A DNA stretch of 64,000 bases. It comes from Dugong dugon (Eukaryota; Chordata; Mammalia; Sirenia; Dugongidae). The stretch covers positions 1,559,501-1,623,500 of the forward strand of contig CM057475.1 of the NCBI GenBank assembly GCA_030035585.1. The letters are read 5' to 3'. Made by a program: the position numbers and the translations under genes. This document shows positions 11,326-21,440 of this stretch, piece after piece. The notes beneath the pieces were generated by a model. That model searched no databases, was not told the DNA's origin, and saw only the letters and a program-made list of their open reading frames with translations. Within the stretch, counting starts at the first letter, position 1. Each line of letters opens with the position of its first letter.

Positions 11326-12905
11326 GTGGTGGCCATGTAGGTGATGACCATGATGCGAGTGGTGGTGGAGGTGTGGTGGTGACCATGATCTGGGTGGTAC
11401 CAGTGGCACTGACAGCAGCAGTGGTGTGGGTTGTGGTGGTGGTGTGGCTGATGTCTGTGGCTCAGGTGGTGGTGGAGGTGTGGTGGTGGCATCAGTGTGG
11501 GTGGTGACCATGATGCAGGTGGTAAAGGCAATGCAGGTGGGGACCGTGATGTGGGTGGTGGCTGTGGAGCAAGTGGTGACAGCAGTGTGGGTGGTGACCA
11601 TGATGTAGGGGGTGGCAGCATCACAAGTGATGGAGTCAGTGTGAGTGGTGGGCGCAGCACTGGCAGTGGTGGAGTCGTGGCAGCACCAGCATGGGTTGTG
11701 GCATCGACCTGGGTGGTGGCAGCGGTGCGGTTGATGGTGGCAGAGTGGGTAATGACCACAATGTGGGTGGCGGTGGCGGCACTGATATTGGCTACAGCAC
11801 GGGTGGGGTGGTGATGCAGGTGGAGGCAGCAGCATGAATGGTGTTGGCGGAGAGGGTGGTGGCAGAAGAGAGGATGGCAGCAGAGGTGTGGGTGGTGATG
11901 GCAGTGCAGGTGTTGACTATGATGCAGATGGTGATGGTGGTGCAGGTTGTGACCATGATGCAGGTGGTGGTGGCAGTGCACATGGTGTCAGCGTGTGGGT
12001 GGGGGTAGCACTGTGGCGGGAATGCAGGTGGCTGGGATGGAGTGACCATGATATGGGTGGTGACAGTGATGAGGATGGTGACGGCATTCTGGGTGGTGAC
12101 CATGATGTGGATGGTGGTGGCATGGCGGGTGGTGCAGTTGTTGCCAGTGGTCATGGTGGTGCGGGCAGTGACCATGATACAGGTAGTGGTGGTGATGGGG
12201 TTGATGATCATGATGTGGGTAGTGGCAGTGGTGTGGATGGTGGTGGCGGTACAAGTGGTGGTTGCAATGCAGGTGATGACTGTGGTGAGGGTGGTGAATT
12301 CCATGTGAGTTGTCTGGACAGTGGAGGTAGTGACCATGATACAGGGGTGATGGTTGAGTGAGTGGTGACCATGATGTGGGTAGTGATGGGGTTGCAGGTG
12401 GTGGCATCGGTGTGGGAGATGCCCATGATAAGAGTGGTGGCATTGGTGTGAGTGGTGCCCAAGATGTGGGTGGTGACAGCAGTGCTGGTTGTGACCATGC
12501 TGTGGGTGGTGGCAGGATTGCAGGTGGTGACAGCAGTGTGGGCGGTGGCCATCATGCAGGTGGTGGTGGTGGAGCAAGTGATGGTAGTGGCAGCAGTGGT
12601 GACAGTGGCACAGGTTGTGGGGGGACATGGGTTGTCACAATGGAGTGGGTGGTGACCATGTTGCACGTGGTGGTGGCAGCATGGATGGTGACAGTGCTAC
12701 AGGTGGTACAGTTGGCATGGAATATGGCAGTGGCATGGGTGGTGGATTCAACATGGGGGGTGGTAGCATTGCAAGTGGCAGTAACTGTGTAGGTGGTGGC
12801 AGCAATGCAGGTGGTGGTGGCACACGTGGTGGAGTTGGAAGTGGTGATGACAGTATCTCAGGTGGTGAAGTTGACACATGTTGTAGCGACAGTGTGGGTG
12901 ATGGC
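11326..12905. repeat. GTG-rich minisatellite
   Basis: About 1.6 kb of degenerate 15-18-bp units built from GTGGTGACCATGATGCAGGT and GGTGGTGGCAGCAGTGTG variants. The plus strand is G-rich and C-poor, with many GGTGG blocks. Unit lengths are mostly multiples of three, so long stop-free frames appear on both strands (His/Pro/Thr-rich on minus, Gly/Val/Asp-rich on plus); I treat these as by-products. The array takes the place of the 5' remainder of L1 copy A and runs straight into S2 at about 12,905. Confidence 0.92.
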
Positions 12906-13061
12906 AAAATGCAATTCAAAATACTATTTTTTGTACTTAAATGTATATATCCCACTACTAGATTTTAAGCTTCCTAAACTAGATTACAAGTTTCTTGAGG
13001 CTTGAATCTGTGTGTACCATTCTCTTTATAACCACTAAACACAAAGCCTAGTGTTGGGCAC

Positions 13062-13408
13062 GTTGTTGTTGTTAGCTGTCATGTAGTCAGACCTCGACTC
13101 ATGATGACACCAGGCACAACAGATGGAAAGCCTGCCTCATCCTGCACCATCCCCAAGATCAGTTTGACATTGGACTATTGTGATCCACAGAGTTTCTTTT
13201 GGCTGATTTTCAGAAGCAGATGACCAGGCCTTTCTTCCTAATCTATGCTAGTTTAGAAACTCCACTGAAAACTGTTCAGCAACATAACAACATGCAAGCC
13301 TCCACTGACAGGATGGTGATGGCTGCATATGAGGTGCATTGTCTGGGAATCCAACCTGGGTCTCTGTGGGGAAGGTGAGAATTCTACCACTGAACCACCA
13401 ATGTCCTC
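13062..13408 (-). mobile_element. SINE with tRNA-Gly-like head (in S2)
   Basis: The left part has GTAGTCAGACCTCGACTCAT and the right end has GAATTCTACCACTGAACCAC. Read on the minus strand, that end is GTGGTTCAGTGGTAGAATTC, the start of a tRNA-Gly box A region, and GGAATCCAACCTGGGTCTC is the complement of its box B. The SINE is therefore minus-strand. Paralogous insertions sit at the same site in S3 and S4, so it predates the duplication. Confidence 0.75.
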
Positions 13409-14765
13409 AATGGGCACAGAGAGGAGGGTTCATGATGCATATTGAGATGAAGTGAGAAAAATCCTGTTATTGGAGTCTTGGTCCCTCTACTCCTAAGCAA
13501 TCTAGAGCCAGTCAATCTTGCTCCAGTGTTTGTCATAACCACAAAGACCTTGGCATTTATTTATTCATTCAACAAGTTACTTTTTACCTCCTACCATGGT
13601 CTGAGGATAGTATAAAAAATTAAATCATGATTACTATATTCATTTGATAGTTCTTTTTTTTTTTCCCACAATTGGTAAGTTTCAGAAAGTCCTGGGATAA
13701 AGAATTTGCCCAAAGAGATGTGTTTTATGTGAAATTAGGCCCAGGTGATACAACTTCCCCATGACCTTTGGAATTAAAGCCCATTCTCTGGCATGTCTGT
13801 GGGGTAAGGATGTCTGGCCCCAGACTGCATGCCAACTGCCTCGAGATCCCAAATGTTTGAACTGCTACCTTCAACTGGTTGTTTTGCCTTCTTAATAGGC
13901 CACAAACCTGCCTTATCTCTTCAGCATGCCAAACTATTTGACTCAATCTTCCATGAATTTGTGTGATGTCATCTCTATTTACAGTGTTTTATAAATAAAT
14001 ATGATAACATGGTATTTCATAATTATGTAAAATGATCAAGTCTTCGAGGTGGGAGGAACCTTTGTTCTTGTGATTGCTTATGGTTCATGTTGTCCTCACT
14101 GCTGCATAATTGTCCTTGTATGTGATGTTTCATTGCCATGTATTTCTTTGTTTCTCCTTTGTCATACATTATTTTATTATTTCCTTTGAAACATAAACTC
14201 TCCTCTTCTGGTATGCAATTACTGTAGCTTAGCCCTTCAAGAATTTGTCAGTCATTTACAATATGACTGTCACTGTATGGGACACTATGGGAAAGACTCC
14301 AAAATCTACTTGATATTTGATGTAGCCTCTCCCCTTGAGGAGTTTAGGAACTAAGGAAGGACTTTTCTTGGTATTCTTCCATAGCAGTCTAAACCGTGGG
14401 TATGTTGATATTTCCTATTGGAATATTCAGTATTTTTCTACATTTTTTGGCCTCTTTGCCCATCTACAACAGAGACAGAGGGAGAAAGGGAATCATGGAA
14501 AGAGCTTTGACTCTGTAATTTATGTCTTCTGTGTCTGATTTAAATATTGATTCTCTTTATAGTGAAAGCTCAGACTGCTGCTTTCTTGAAGCCCTGGTGG
14601 TAAACTGAGATTTATTCCATCCATTCTTCTAATCATCCTCCTGATTTCTAGGCTAGACCTGGAGATGCCTAGTAGGAGTTGATGCATAAAACCCTAGAAA
14701 GTAATGACTGATTTTATCTAAAATGTTCTATTATAAAATGCGTTAAGACATTTTAGGATAAAAAT
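13409..14765. other. Unassigned part of S2
   Basis: No gene is visible. The stretch includes an L2/MIR-like phrase TTTATTTATTCATTCAACAA near 13,556 and the site TTGGTCCCTCT near 13,482 that carries an AfroSINE in S3 and S4 but not here. The frame at 13,725-13,946 (minus) is not open in S3 and S4 over the same length. Confidence 0.55.
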
Positions 14766-14769
14766 GGCT

Positions 14770-14995
14770 GGAAACTGTGAAATTCTTACTCTGTGGCCAG
14801 CTTTGATCCTCACAAGATTCTTCAAAGTTGGTATCTTACTGATTCCCTCATTTTACAGATCAGTAAAGAAAGCAAGGCAAGGTTATGTAACTTTCCCAAG
14901 ATCCAAAACTAATAGGTGGCAGAGCTGGGATTTGAACTCAGCTCTGGATGCTTTCTGAACACACTCTGACTGTCTCAACCATTCTGCTAAATGTT
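14770..14995 (+). mobile_element. MIR SINE (in S2)
   Basis: The order CATTTTACAGATCAGTAAAG, GTTATGTAACTTTCCCAAGA, GGCAGAGCTGGGATTTGAAC and CAGCTCTGGATGCTTTCTGA is the diagnostic 3' portion of MIR on the plus strand. Paralogues lie at 45,190-45,425 (S3) and 59,918-60,050 (S4, truncated), and only its last bases remain in S1 near 5,500. Confidence 0.85.
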
Positions 14996-15299
14996 CTCAC
15001 CTTTGAGGGACACTAAACAGAGGCATATGGAGACAGAAACAAGTGGTTCAGTGACTCGATTTTGTTTGATTGGTTAATAATTATTGACCTATATAACTTA
15101 GCATTTTTAAGTTCCTGGTTCACATATTTATTTAGAGAAGCTATGAGGAAAGATAAATAATACTTAGGGTACTTGAATGGATAAAGGCAGTATCCCCAGC
15201 CATCGGTGTGACTTCTTCTGAAGGCCTCTGATGTGCAAAAGAATCACCTACAATGACAAAAAATTTACTCTTCATATTTTCATAACTTTCTCTTAAGGC

Positions 15300-15410
15300 A
15301 TGGTTATTGTTGCTGTGGTTAGTTGATACTGAGTAGATTCTGGCCCATGATGACCCTGTGTGTTACAGAGTAGAAGTGCGACGTAGGGTTTTCTTGGATG
15401 TAATCATTAA
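15300..15410 (+). mobile_element. AfroSINE fragment in S2
   Basis: It matches the fragment at 5,810-5,925 in S1, with GATACTGAGTAGATTCTGGC, CATGATGACCCTGTGTGTTA and GTAGGGTTTTCTTGGATGTA. Only the 5' half of the SINE is present. Confidence 0.65.
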
Positions 15411-16065
15411 TACAGGCTAACATACAAAATGCCTTAATAGGTGAGGCAATATGCTGAAATATCATCATTCAAGCAGATGTTTAAAGAGCTTCGCAAGTTA
15501 AAGGGTGACAGGTACTCTAACAGAAGTGTCTTAGGTCTGGTTTCCTGAAAGCAGAGTCTGAGATGAGATTCTTATGTAAATGGTATAGTGAGTGGATGCT
15601 CTCAGGTGCAACTTGTGAGGGAAGCCAGGACAGAACACGGGAAGGAGAACCTCAGTCTGATCCCATGGAGCAGCTCTGGAGAAAGAAATGCTCCGAGGAG
15701 TTGAGGAAAGAGGTTGGTCTTTTGTACCCAAATAAGCCAGTCATTGACTCCCCCTTCTAACTCCCACCCTATCCTGTCTGTGTAATTTGGAAACTCCCAC
15801 TCCCAGACATTGCCAGTAGAATTGGCTTCCTGAACATTGGAGTAACTCCTGGGAGAAGGTATAGTTGCGAATCAGCAGCAGCCTGACTCATAACAGCAGA
15901 GGGAAAAGGAGAATGCTTCCCTTTTACCATTTACTACAAAAAACCTGGACTATGCTCTGAGGAAACAGAAAGGAAAAAGATTATTTTCACCTGGTGGAGA
16001 GGTAATTTTTTTGGTCATTAACACAATATGAAAAAGCACTCAAGAGTTAAATCTGATAAAGCAGT

Positions 16066-16142
16066 GTTAGAAGGGAAGAGGGAGGGAGAGAGGGAAGTTG
16101 AGAGAGAGTGAGACAGAAAGAGAGAGAGAAAGAGAAAGTATC
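16066..16142 (+). repeat. Purine-rich simple repeat
   Basis: A run of GGGAGGGAGAGAGGGAAG followed by degenerate (GA)n and (GAAA)n. The corresponding region of S4 (about 60,690-60,780) is purine-rich too, so the tract predates the duplication and has drifted in length. Confidence 0.85.
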
Positions 16143-16170
16143 AAAGTAAAAATGGGAATGGAGTGCATTA

Positions 16171-16380
16171 ACCAAAAGCAAACCAAAGCCATTGCAATCT
16201 AGTCAATTTCGACTGACAATGTCGCTACAGGACAGAGTATAACTACCACGTAGTGTTTCCAAGGCTGTAATATTTACAGAATCTGAGTGCCACATCTTTC
16301 TCCTGCAGAGCCACTGGTGAGTTTGAACTGTTCACCTTTTGTTAGCAGCCAAGCTTTACCATTGCACCACCAGGGATCCT
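16171..16380 (+). mobile_element. AfroSINE, near full length (in S2)
   Basis: It begins with AACCAAAAGCAAACCAAAGC, has the core AGTCAATTTCGACTGACAAT and ends with CATTGCACCACCAGGGATCC, as AfroSINEs do. The flanks GGAATGGAGTGCATTA and GGAATGGATTGCCTA look like a diverged target-site duplication. The same insertion is in S4 at 60,798-61,010. Confidence 0.8.
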
Positions 16381-17638
16381 ATGGAATGGATTGCCTATGT
16401 CAAAATGTGCTATGGTGTTTAAAAAGCTTAATTGTGTAGAGTTTTATAATCATTTACCAGAATAGGAATAAGTAACATTGATATGATGGCTAGATTACTT
16501 ACATGTGTTTTTATCCCTGGAATACCCTAGTTAAAACCAGCTTTGAGGCTTTTTAAATAATAACTTTGTGTCCTTAGCCTATTTAGCACATCTTAAAACC
16601 ACAGGCTATCATCTGACAGGTTGCCGTAAGATGAACATAGTCTTTTCTGCAAACATCTCAGATCAACCATCTTGAGATGTGAATATTTTCCTATGGGGTG
16701 GGAGGGTGGCCAGCAAGTGTAGACATCATAGGAAATATACCTGGAGAAGCTTTACAGTAGCCTTGTTGATAAACAGTCCTAGGAATAAAGTCATCTTTCC
16801 ACCAGTGTTAGTAAAGCAGAGCTTTGGAGCACAAATATTTATTTTAAAAACGTGATTTAAGAAAATTCCTTCATTGTGTGCTGGTTCTACCATCTGTCCA
16901 CACTTACCAGAGCAGTATTAGCATAAATAAATGGGCTCTTTTCTATCTCATCTTTCCCTGTTCTGACATGTACTATAACACATCCATTTTTGAGGAGCAT
17001 TAGATTTTGCCAAGGTGCTTATAAAATTACATTAGTGTTATTCCTTATTAATTTAACCTGGGATGATTAAAGGATAGGCCCTTTAGATTTTATAAATTAT
17101 GATATTTAGAGATCCTAATCACTTTTTCTAAGGGAAAGCATAAAAAATTACCCAAAGATCAAGCTCATTCTTATTACTGTGACGCTATTTTGTTTTTTCT
17201 TTTTTCCAAACATGAGTAAATGAAGTGACTGTAAGTTTGTAAAAACAATGAATAAACTCATGAAGTTCAAAGTGAAGCGTTCAAATGCTTATCAATTTCC
17301 AGGCTTGGGGACTATGATCTCTTTTCTCCTGCCAGAAATCTTGTTTCTCTTTCTTGTTTTGCTCAGCATCTTAGGCAAATCATGGTTTGAATTATACACA
17401 TCATTTTATAAAATGGTAAGATTCAGCAGTTTTTTTCTTAAAGACACAGTAGATACATATTTCTTCTACAAGACCACCACCTCCTATGTCATAATACCTA
17501 TAATTATGACAGTGGGATATTCATGACCTTTGTCTGGTTACTTAGTTTAGATAGAGCTTTAGTTTTTGAATGACAATCATAATATTAAGTATCTTATACG
17601 AATGCCAGGTAAGAAATTAATGTGAGCTACATTTAATT
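16381..17638. other. Unassigned right part of S2
   Basis: No repeat or gene family recognised. The stretch is alignable to 61,011-61,962 in S4 and, from about 17,030, to 6,620-7,250 in S1. A frame starting at the ATG at 17,248 has a partly similar reading in S1 (MNKLVKSKV against MNKLMKFKV), but the S4 copy loses the frame. There is no sign of splice structure or codon conservation. Confidence 0.5.
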
Positions 17639-19163
17639 TTTTTCCTTGTTTTCTTTAATAAAGGTTTATGGAGCAAATTAGTTTCTCATTAAACAATCAA
17701 TACACATATAGTTTTGTGACATTGGTTGCCAGCCCCATGACGTATCGACACTGTCTGCTTCTCAACCTTGGGTTCCCCATTACCAACTTTCCTGTCCCTC
17801 CTGCTTTCTCATCCTTGCCCCTGGGCTAATATGCTCATTTAGTCTCATTTTGTTTTATAGGCCTGCCTAAACTTTGCCTGAAGGTTGAACCTCCGAGGTG
17901 ACTTCAGTACTGAGTACTGGGGGGGCTATTACTCTCAGAGTTTCTCCAATCTCTGCCAGACCAGTAAGTCTGGTCTTCTTTTGTAAATTTGCAAGTTGTT
18001 CTATATTTTCTCCAGCTCTGTCTGGAACCCTGTATTGTGATCTCTGTTAGAGTGATTGGTGGTAGTAGATGAGTCCCCATTTAGTTGTGTTGGACTCAGT
18101 TTGGTGGAGGCTCTGCTAGTTACAGTCTGTTAGTCCACTGGACTAACCTTTCCCTTGTGCCTTTGGTTTTCTTCATTCTACCTTGTTCCATACAGGGTGG
18201 GATCAATGGAGTACCTTATATGGCCACTCACAAGCTTTTAAGACCTCAGACACTACTCACCAACTAAGATGTAGAACATTTTCTTTGTAAACTATGTTAT
18301 GCCAATTGAGCTAGTTATCCCCCATAACCATGGTCCCCAGCACTCAGCTCAGTAACTCGGTCCCTCAGAGAGTTTGGCCGTGTCTATGAAGCTTCCATGA
18401 TCTTGCCTTGGACAAGCTGTGCTGTCTTCCCCAGCATTATGTACTGTCTTATACTTCACAAAAGGTACCACTTATCTATTGTCAGGTTAGTGTTTTTCCT
18501 TCCCTACCCCTCCCCTCCTTTGTAACCATCACAGATTGTTTCTTTCTGTGTGTAAACCTTTTCATGTGTTTTTATAATGGTGCTCTCATACAGTATTTGT
18601 CCTTTATGATTGACTTCTTTCACTCAGCATAGTGCCCTCCAGATTCATCCATGTTGTGAGAAGTTTCGCAGATTAATCATGTTCTTTATTGTTGGGTAGT
18701 ATTCCATAGAGTGTATGTACCATAGTTTATTTATCCATTCAACAACTTAGGTTGTTTCCATTCTTTTGATATTTTGAATAATGCTGCAATGAACTTCGGT
18801 GTGCATGTCTATTCATGTGATGGCTGCTATTTCTCTAGGATGTATTCCTAGGAATGGGATAGCTGGAAGATATGGTATTTCTATTTCTAGCTTTTTAAGG
18901 AGGCACCATATCGTTTTCTGAAATGGTAGTACCATTTTACACTCCCACCAGCAGCGCATAAGAGTCCCCACCTCCCTGCAGCATCTCCAACATTTGTCAT
19001 TTTCTGTTTTTTTTAATTTGTGCCAGTAATGTAGGGGTAAAATGGTAACTCATTGTAGTTTTGACTTGCTTTTCTCTTATGGCTAGTGATCACGAGCACT
19101 TCCTCATGTGTCTGCTAGCTGCCTGAGTGTCTTTGGTGAAACGTCTGTTCGTATATTTTGCCC
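17639..19163 (-). mobile_element. L1 LINE copy B (minus strand, 3' end)
   Basis: The 3'UTR starts at the left with an A-rich tail seen as TTTTTTTCC and reads through the family motifs TTTTGTGACATTGGTTGCCA, TTCACTCAGCATAGTGCCCT and CACTCCCACCAGCAGCGCAT towards the C-terminal part of ORF2. It was inserted into S2 at a TAATTTTT site; S1 shows the uninterrupted sequence at about 7,225. It is cut at about 19,163, inside the L1 phrase that normally reads TTTTGCCCA, by a short telomeric-repeat run. Confidence 0.88.
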
Positions 19164-19179
19164 TAACCCTAACCCTAAC
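19161..19179 (+). repeat. Short interstitial telomeric repeat
   Basis: CCCTAACCCTAACCCTAAC is just over three perfect units of the vertebrate telomeric repeat (C-rich strand). It follows TTTTG of the L1 with a shared CCC, so the junction has a 3-base overlap. The next bases (TTTAACCCCC) look like a decayed continuation. It separates L1 sequence from single-copy GC-richer DNA. Confidence 0.85.
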
Positions 19180-20984
19180 TTTAACCCCCACCAGCACCAC
19201 GGAATACATTTCTGGGCGCAGGTGGTTGGAAGATGGTGGGGCTAGCCACAGCACGGGTTGTGTCTGCGGAGCGGGTCCTCTTGGGCCCCTTGGTCCGGGG
19301 GCAGACTCCCTTTCATCCACGGGGATAATTGCTGGGAGCATTATGCACCCAGCAGGCTCCTGAAAGGACCTAATGGTAGATGTCAAGGTGGATGAGTGGT
19401 TACCAGGGTCAGGAGGGAGCATGTCGAAAGTGTCCAATGGACCTGTTTTCTGGTCTGTATTTTTGCCACCGCAAATGAAACAAAATAACCACCACCAAAG
19501 TTTTATTTTTAATTCTTTCAATTCTCCTGTGATGCAGGCAGGTGGGCAGACAGACAAACGGTAGGGAGGTTTCCTCCTAGGATCTTGGAAAATTTTTTGA
19601 GAGGCTCACCCAAAGGCCCTCACACAGGTGGTTCCTGACTTGGAAACATTTTTCACAGAGTGAGGGAGGTTAAGGGGGAGTGTTTGCTTAGGGGTCACCG
19701 AGTTTCTCTCTTAATGGTGGTGGAATCCTTTGGAAACAGGGGTGATGGTTGAAGAACAGGATGAAAGGTCATCCCTGCCGTTGAAACATGCATGTGAAAA
19801 ATGCGGAAGGGGCAAATGTTTTCTTAGCTGTGGTTTTGCCACCATCCAAATTAAAAACAAAACCATCACCACAGGTTTTCTTTTGAATTCTTTTAATTCT
19901 TCTGCAGTGCAGGCAGGCCGGAGGTGCCGGGCACGGACCCTGCTGGGGACATGGGGGAAGGATACGGAGTGCGGCCAGGCAAGCAGGTACTCAGAGACCG
20001 CCCGGTGATGCCTTCCCAAATCCAGTTCTGACCGGCTCCGGGCTGACTTGGAATCATCTCACGGAGGCCTAGGAGGCACCGGGGAGTGAGGCCAGACTTA
20101 GGGAATTTAGCTGAGTACGCCTACCCAGAGACCCTCAGGTGGCCGGCATGGGCGGTCGGGTTGTGGACTCCCTGCGGACTCAAGAAAATGGTGCATCCGG
20201 GGCCATTGGGAGATCTCCAGCAGCTCCCGCATGTGTGGGTGCCTAAGTCGTGGGGGGTGGAGTGAGGACTGGGAAGTGCCGAGGGTGCGAGGACGTGGCA
20301 TAGTTTCCGGGTGCCCAGCATGTGTGTTCTTAGATGGACAGCAAGCCCCTGTCATCATCCTCAGTCAACTGAGAACACTCCCCTTGGATGGAGAAACGTT
20401 ATTCAATGTCACAATCACAACAGAAATTGTAAGGGCCTATCAGCAGCGGTAGCGCCACTGCGGACGAGATCCACGGCCTCCCCCAGCTCAGCCTGTAGTG
20501 AGAGGCTCTGCCATTCCTTGGGATTCCACGTTGCTGATATCCAGAGCCAGTCAAATGCGGACACCTAGTGGCGCCCGCCAGCTGGGGGAAGAGAGTTAGA
20601 GGTGGTGGAGGAGGAGGAGAGATTGAGCGGAGGGAAGAAAGGAAGGAAAAGATCCCCAGAGGGACTGGGTGACTTGATGGGCTAAGGGGCAGAAAGGGGC
20701 ACCATGCCAGGCCAGGGAGTCCTGCCCTCTCCGGCTCTATGAAGCCCCGCCCACAAAGACCACGAACCCCTGCTCCCATCTCCCTCGCTACACGTGAAGC
20801 CCCTTGCCCACCTAGCCACCCTCCAGGCTGAGATGAGCAGTACATCCTGAAGTCGGGACACATGTGGGCGGCCCAGTCCCCGTGGAAAGAAATGAGGTTC
20901 TCAGAACTGCCTGGCCACAAGACACAATCTCCTAACACAGAGCATCAGCCAGGACATCAGACTCCAACCTCAACCCAAACTGAC
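19180..20984. other. Single-copy GC-richer segment with internal repeat and CTCF-like site
   Basis: This stretch matches none of the window's repeat families. Two blocks of about 90 bp (19,465-19,553 and 19,834-19,921) resemble each other, beginning TTTTTGCCACC and ending GCAGGCAGG. A GC box CCCCGCCCAC is at 20,745-20,754, and a purine-rich stretch is at 20,595-20,655. Several open frames occur (longest 179 codons, minus, 20,399-20,938), but none resembles a known protein. I cannot assign a gene. Confidence 0.55.
20558..20575 (-). promoter_or_regulatory. CTCF-like motif
   Basis: The minus strand reads GCGCCACTAGGTGTCC, which matches the CTCF core CCASYAGRKGGC at all but one position. It lies within CpG-containing single-copy DNA. 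A single motif match is weak evidence, and occupancy cannot be judged from sequence. Confidence 0.3.
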
Positions 20985-21440
20985 ATGTGGTAGCAGTGAC
21001 AGACGCAGACAAGCAAGTGGATACACACACATGCGCACACACATGCACACACAAACCTGAAATCTAACCCACAACTCGCACACACAACAAATAACAGCTG
21101 AACACACACAATACACAAACACCGACAAAACACACACACCTGCACAAACGCACATACACAATATACAACACACTCAGAGATGCAGACATAGACACAGAGA
21201 ACACACACAAACACACACAAAATACAAATAACAGACACAGAAACAAGACACACATGCACGCACACACCTACACAATACACGGGACACTCACAAACATAGA
21301 ATTGGACACACAGAACACACACAAACACACACAAAATATACGAACAAAGACACTCTGACACACACAAAATAACACATAGTCGTGCGCACACACACAGCAC
21401 CCACGGAGACACAGACACAACACACACAACATATTGATGG
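20985..21440. repeat. CA-rich tandem array with a longer period
   Basis: A degenerate (CA)n-derived array on the plus strand. Longer blocks recur: ACAGAGAACACACACAAAC at about 21,195 and ACACAGAACACACACAAAC at about 21,307, each followed by ACACACAAAATA and preceded by a related CACCT(A/G)CACAA block, giving a longer period near 115 bp. The Cys/Val-rich minus-strand frames across it come from the repeat (TGTGTG codons) and are not taken as genes. Confidence 0.85.

Larger units (their letters stand above)
12905..17638. repeat. Segmental duplicate S2 (longest copy)
   Basis: This is the most complete copy of the duplicated block. It contains in order an L2-like 3' end (about 12,955-13,060), a tRNA-Gly-headed SINE, unassigned DNA, a MIR, an AfroSINE fragment, a purine-rich stretch, an intact-looking AfroSINE, and about 1.2 kb of unassigned DNA. 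It aligns to S1 (5,480-7,250), S3 (43,195-45,512), S4 (57,900-61,962) and S5 (52,195-52,446). Short open frames in it are not conserved among copies. L1 copy B interrupts it at the right. Confidence 0.85.

Noticed and set aside
11426-12968. Gly/Val/Asp-rich (plus) and His/Pro/Thr-rich (minus) frames up to 278 codons
   Set aside because: They are translations of the GTG minisatellite in many overlapping phases on both strands.
13062-13408. Candidate tRNA-Gly gene on the minus strand
   Set aside because: Only a degenerate tRNA-like head is present, attached to a SINE body and shared by all duplicate copies; it lacks a full cloverleaf by eye.
19161-19179. A real chromosome end
   Set aside because: Only about three units are present and unrelated DNA continues for tens of kilobases on both sides.
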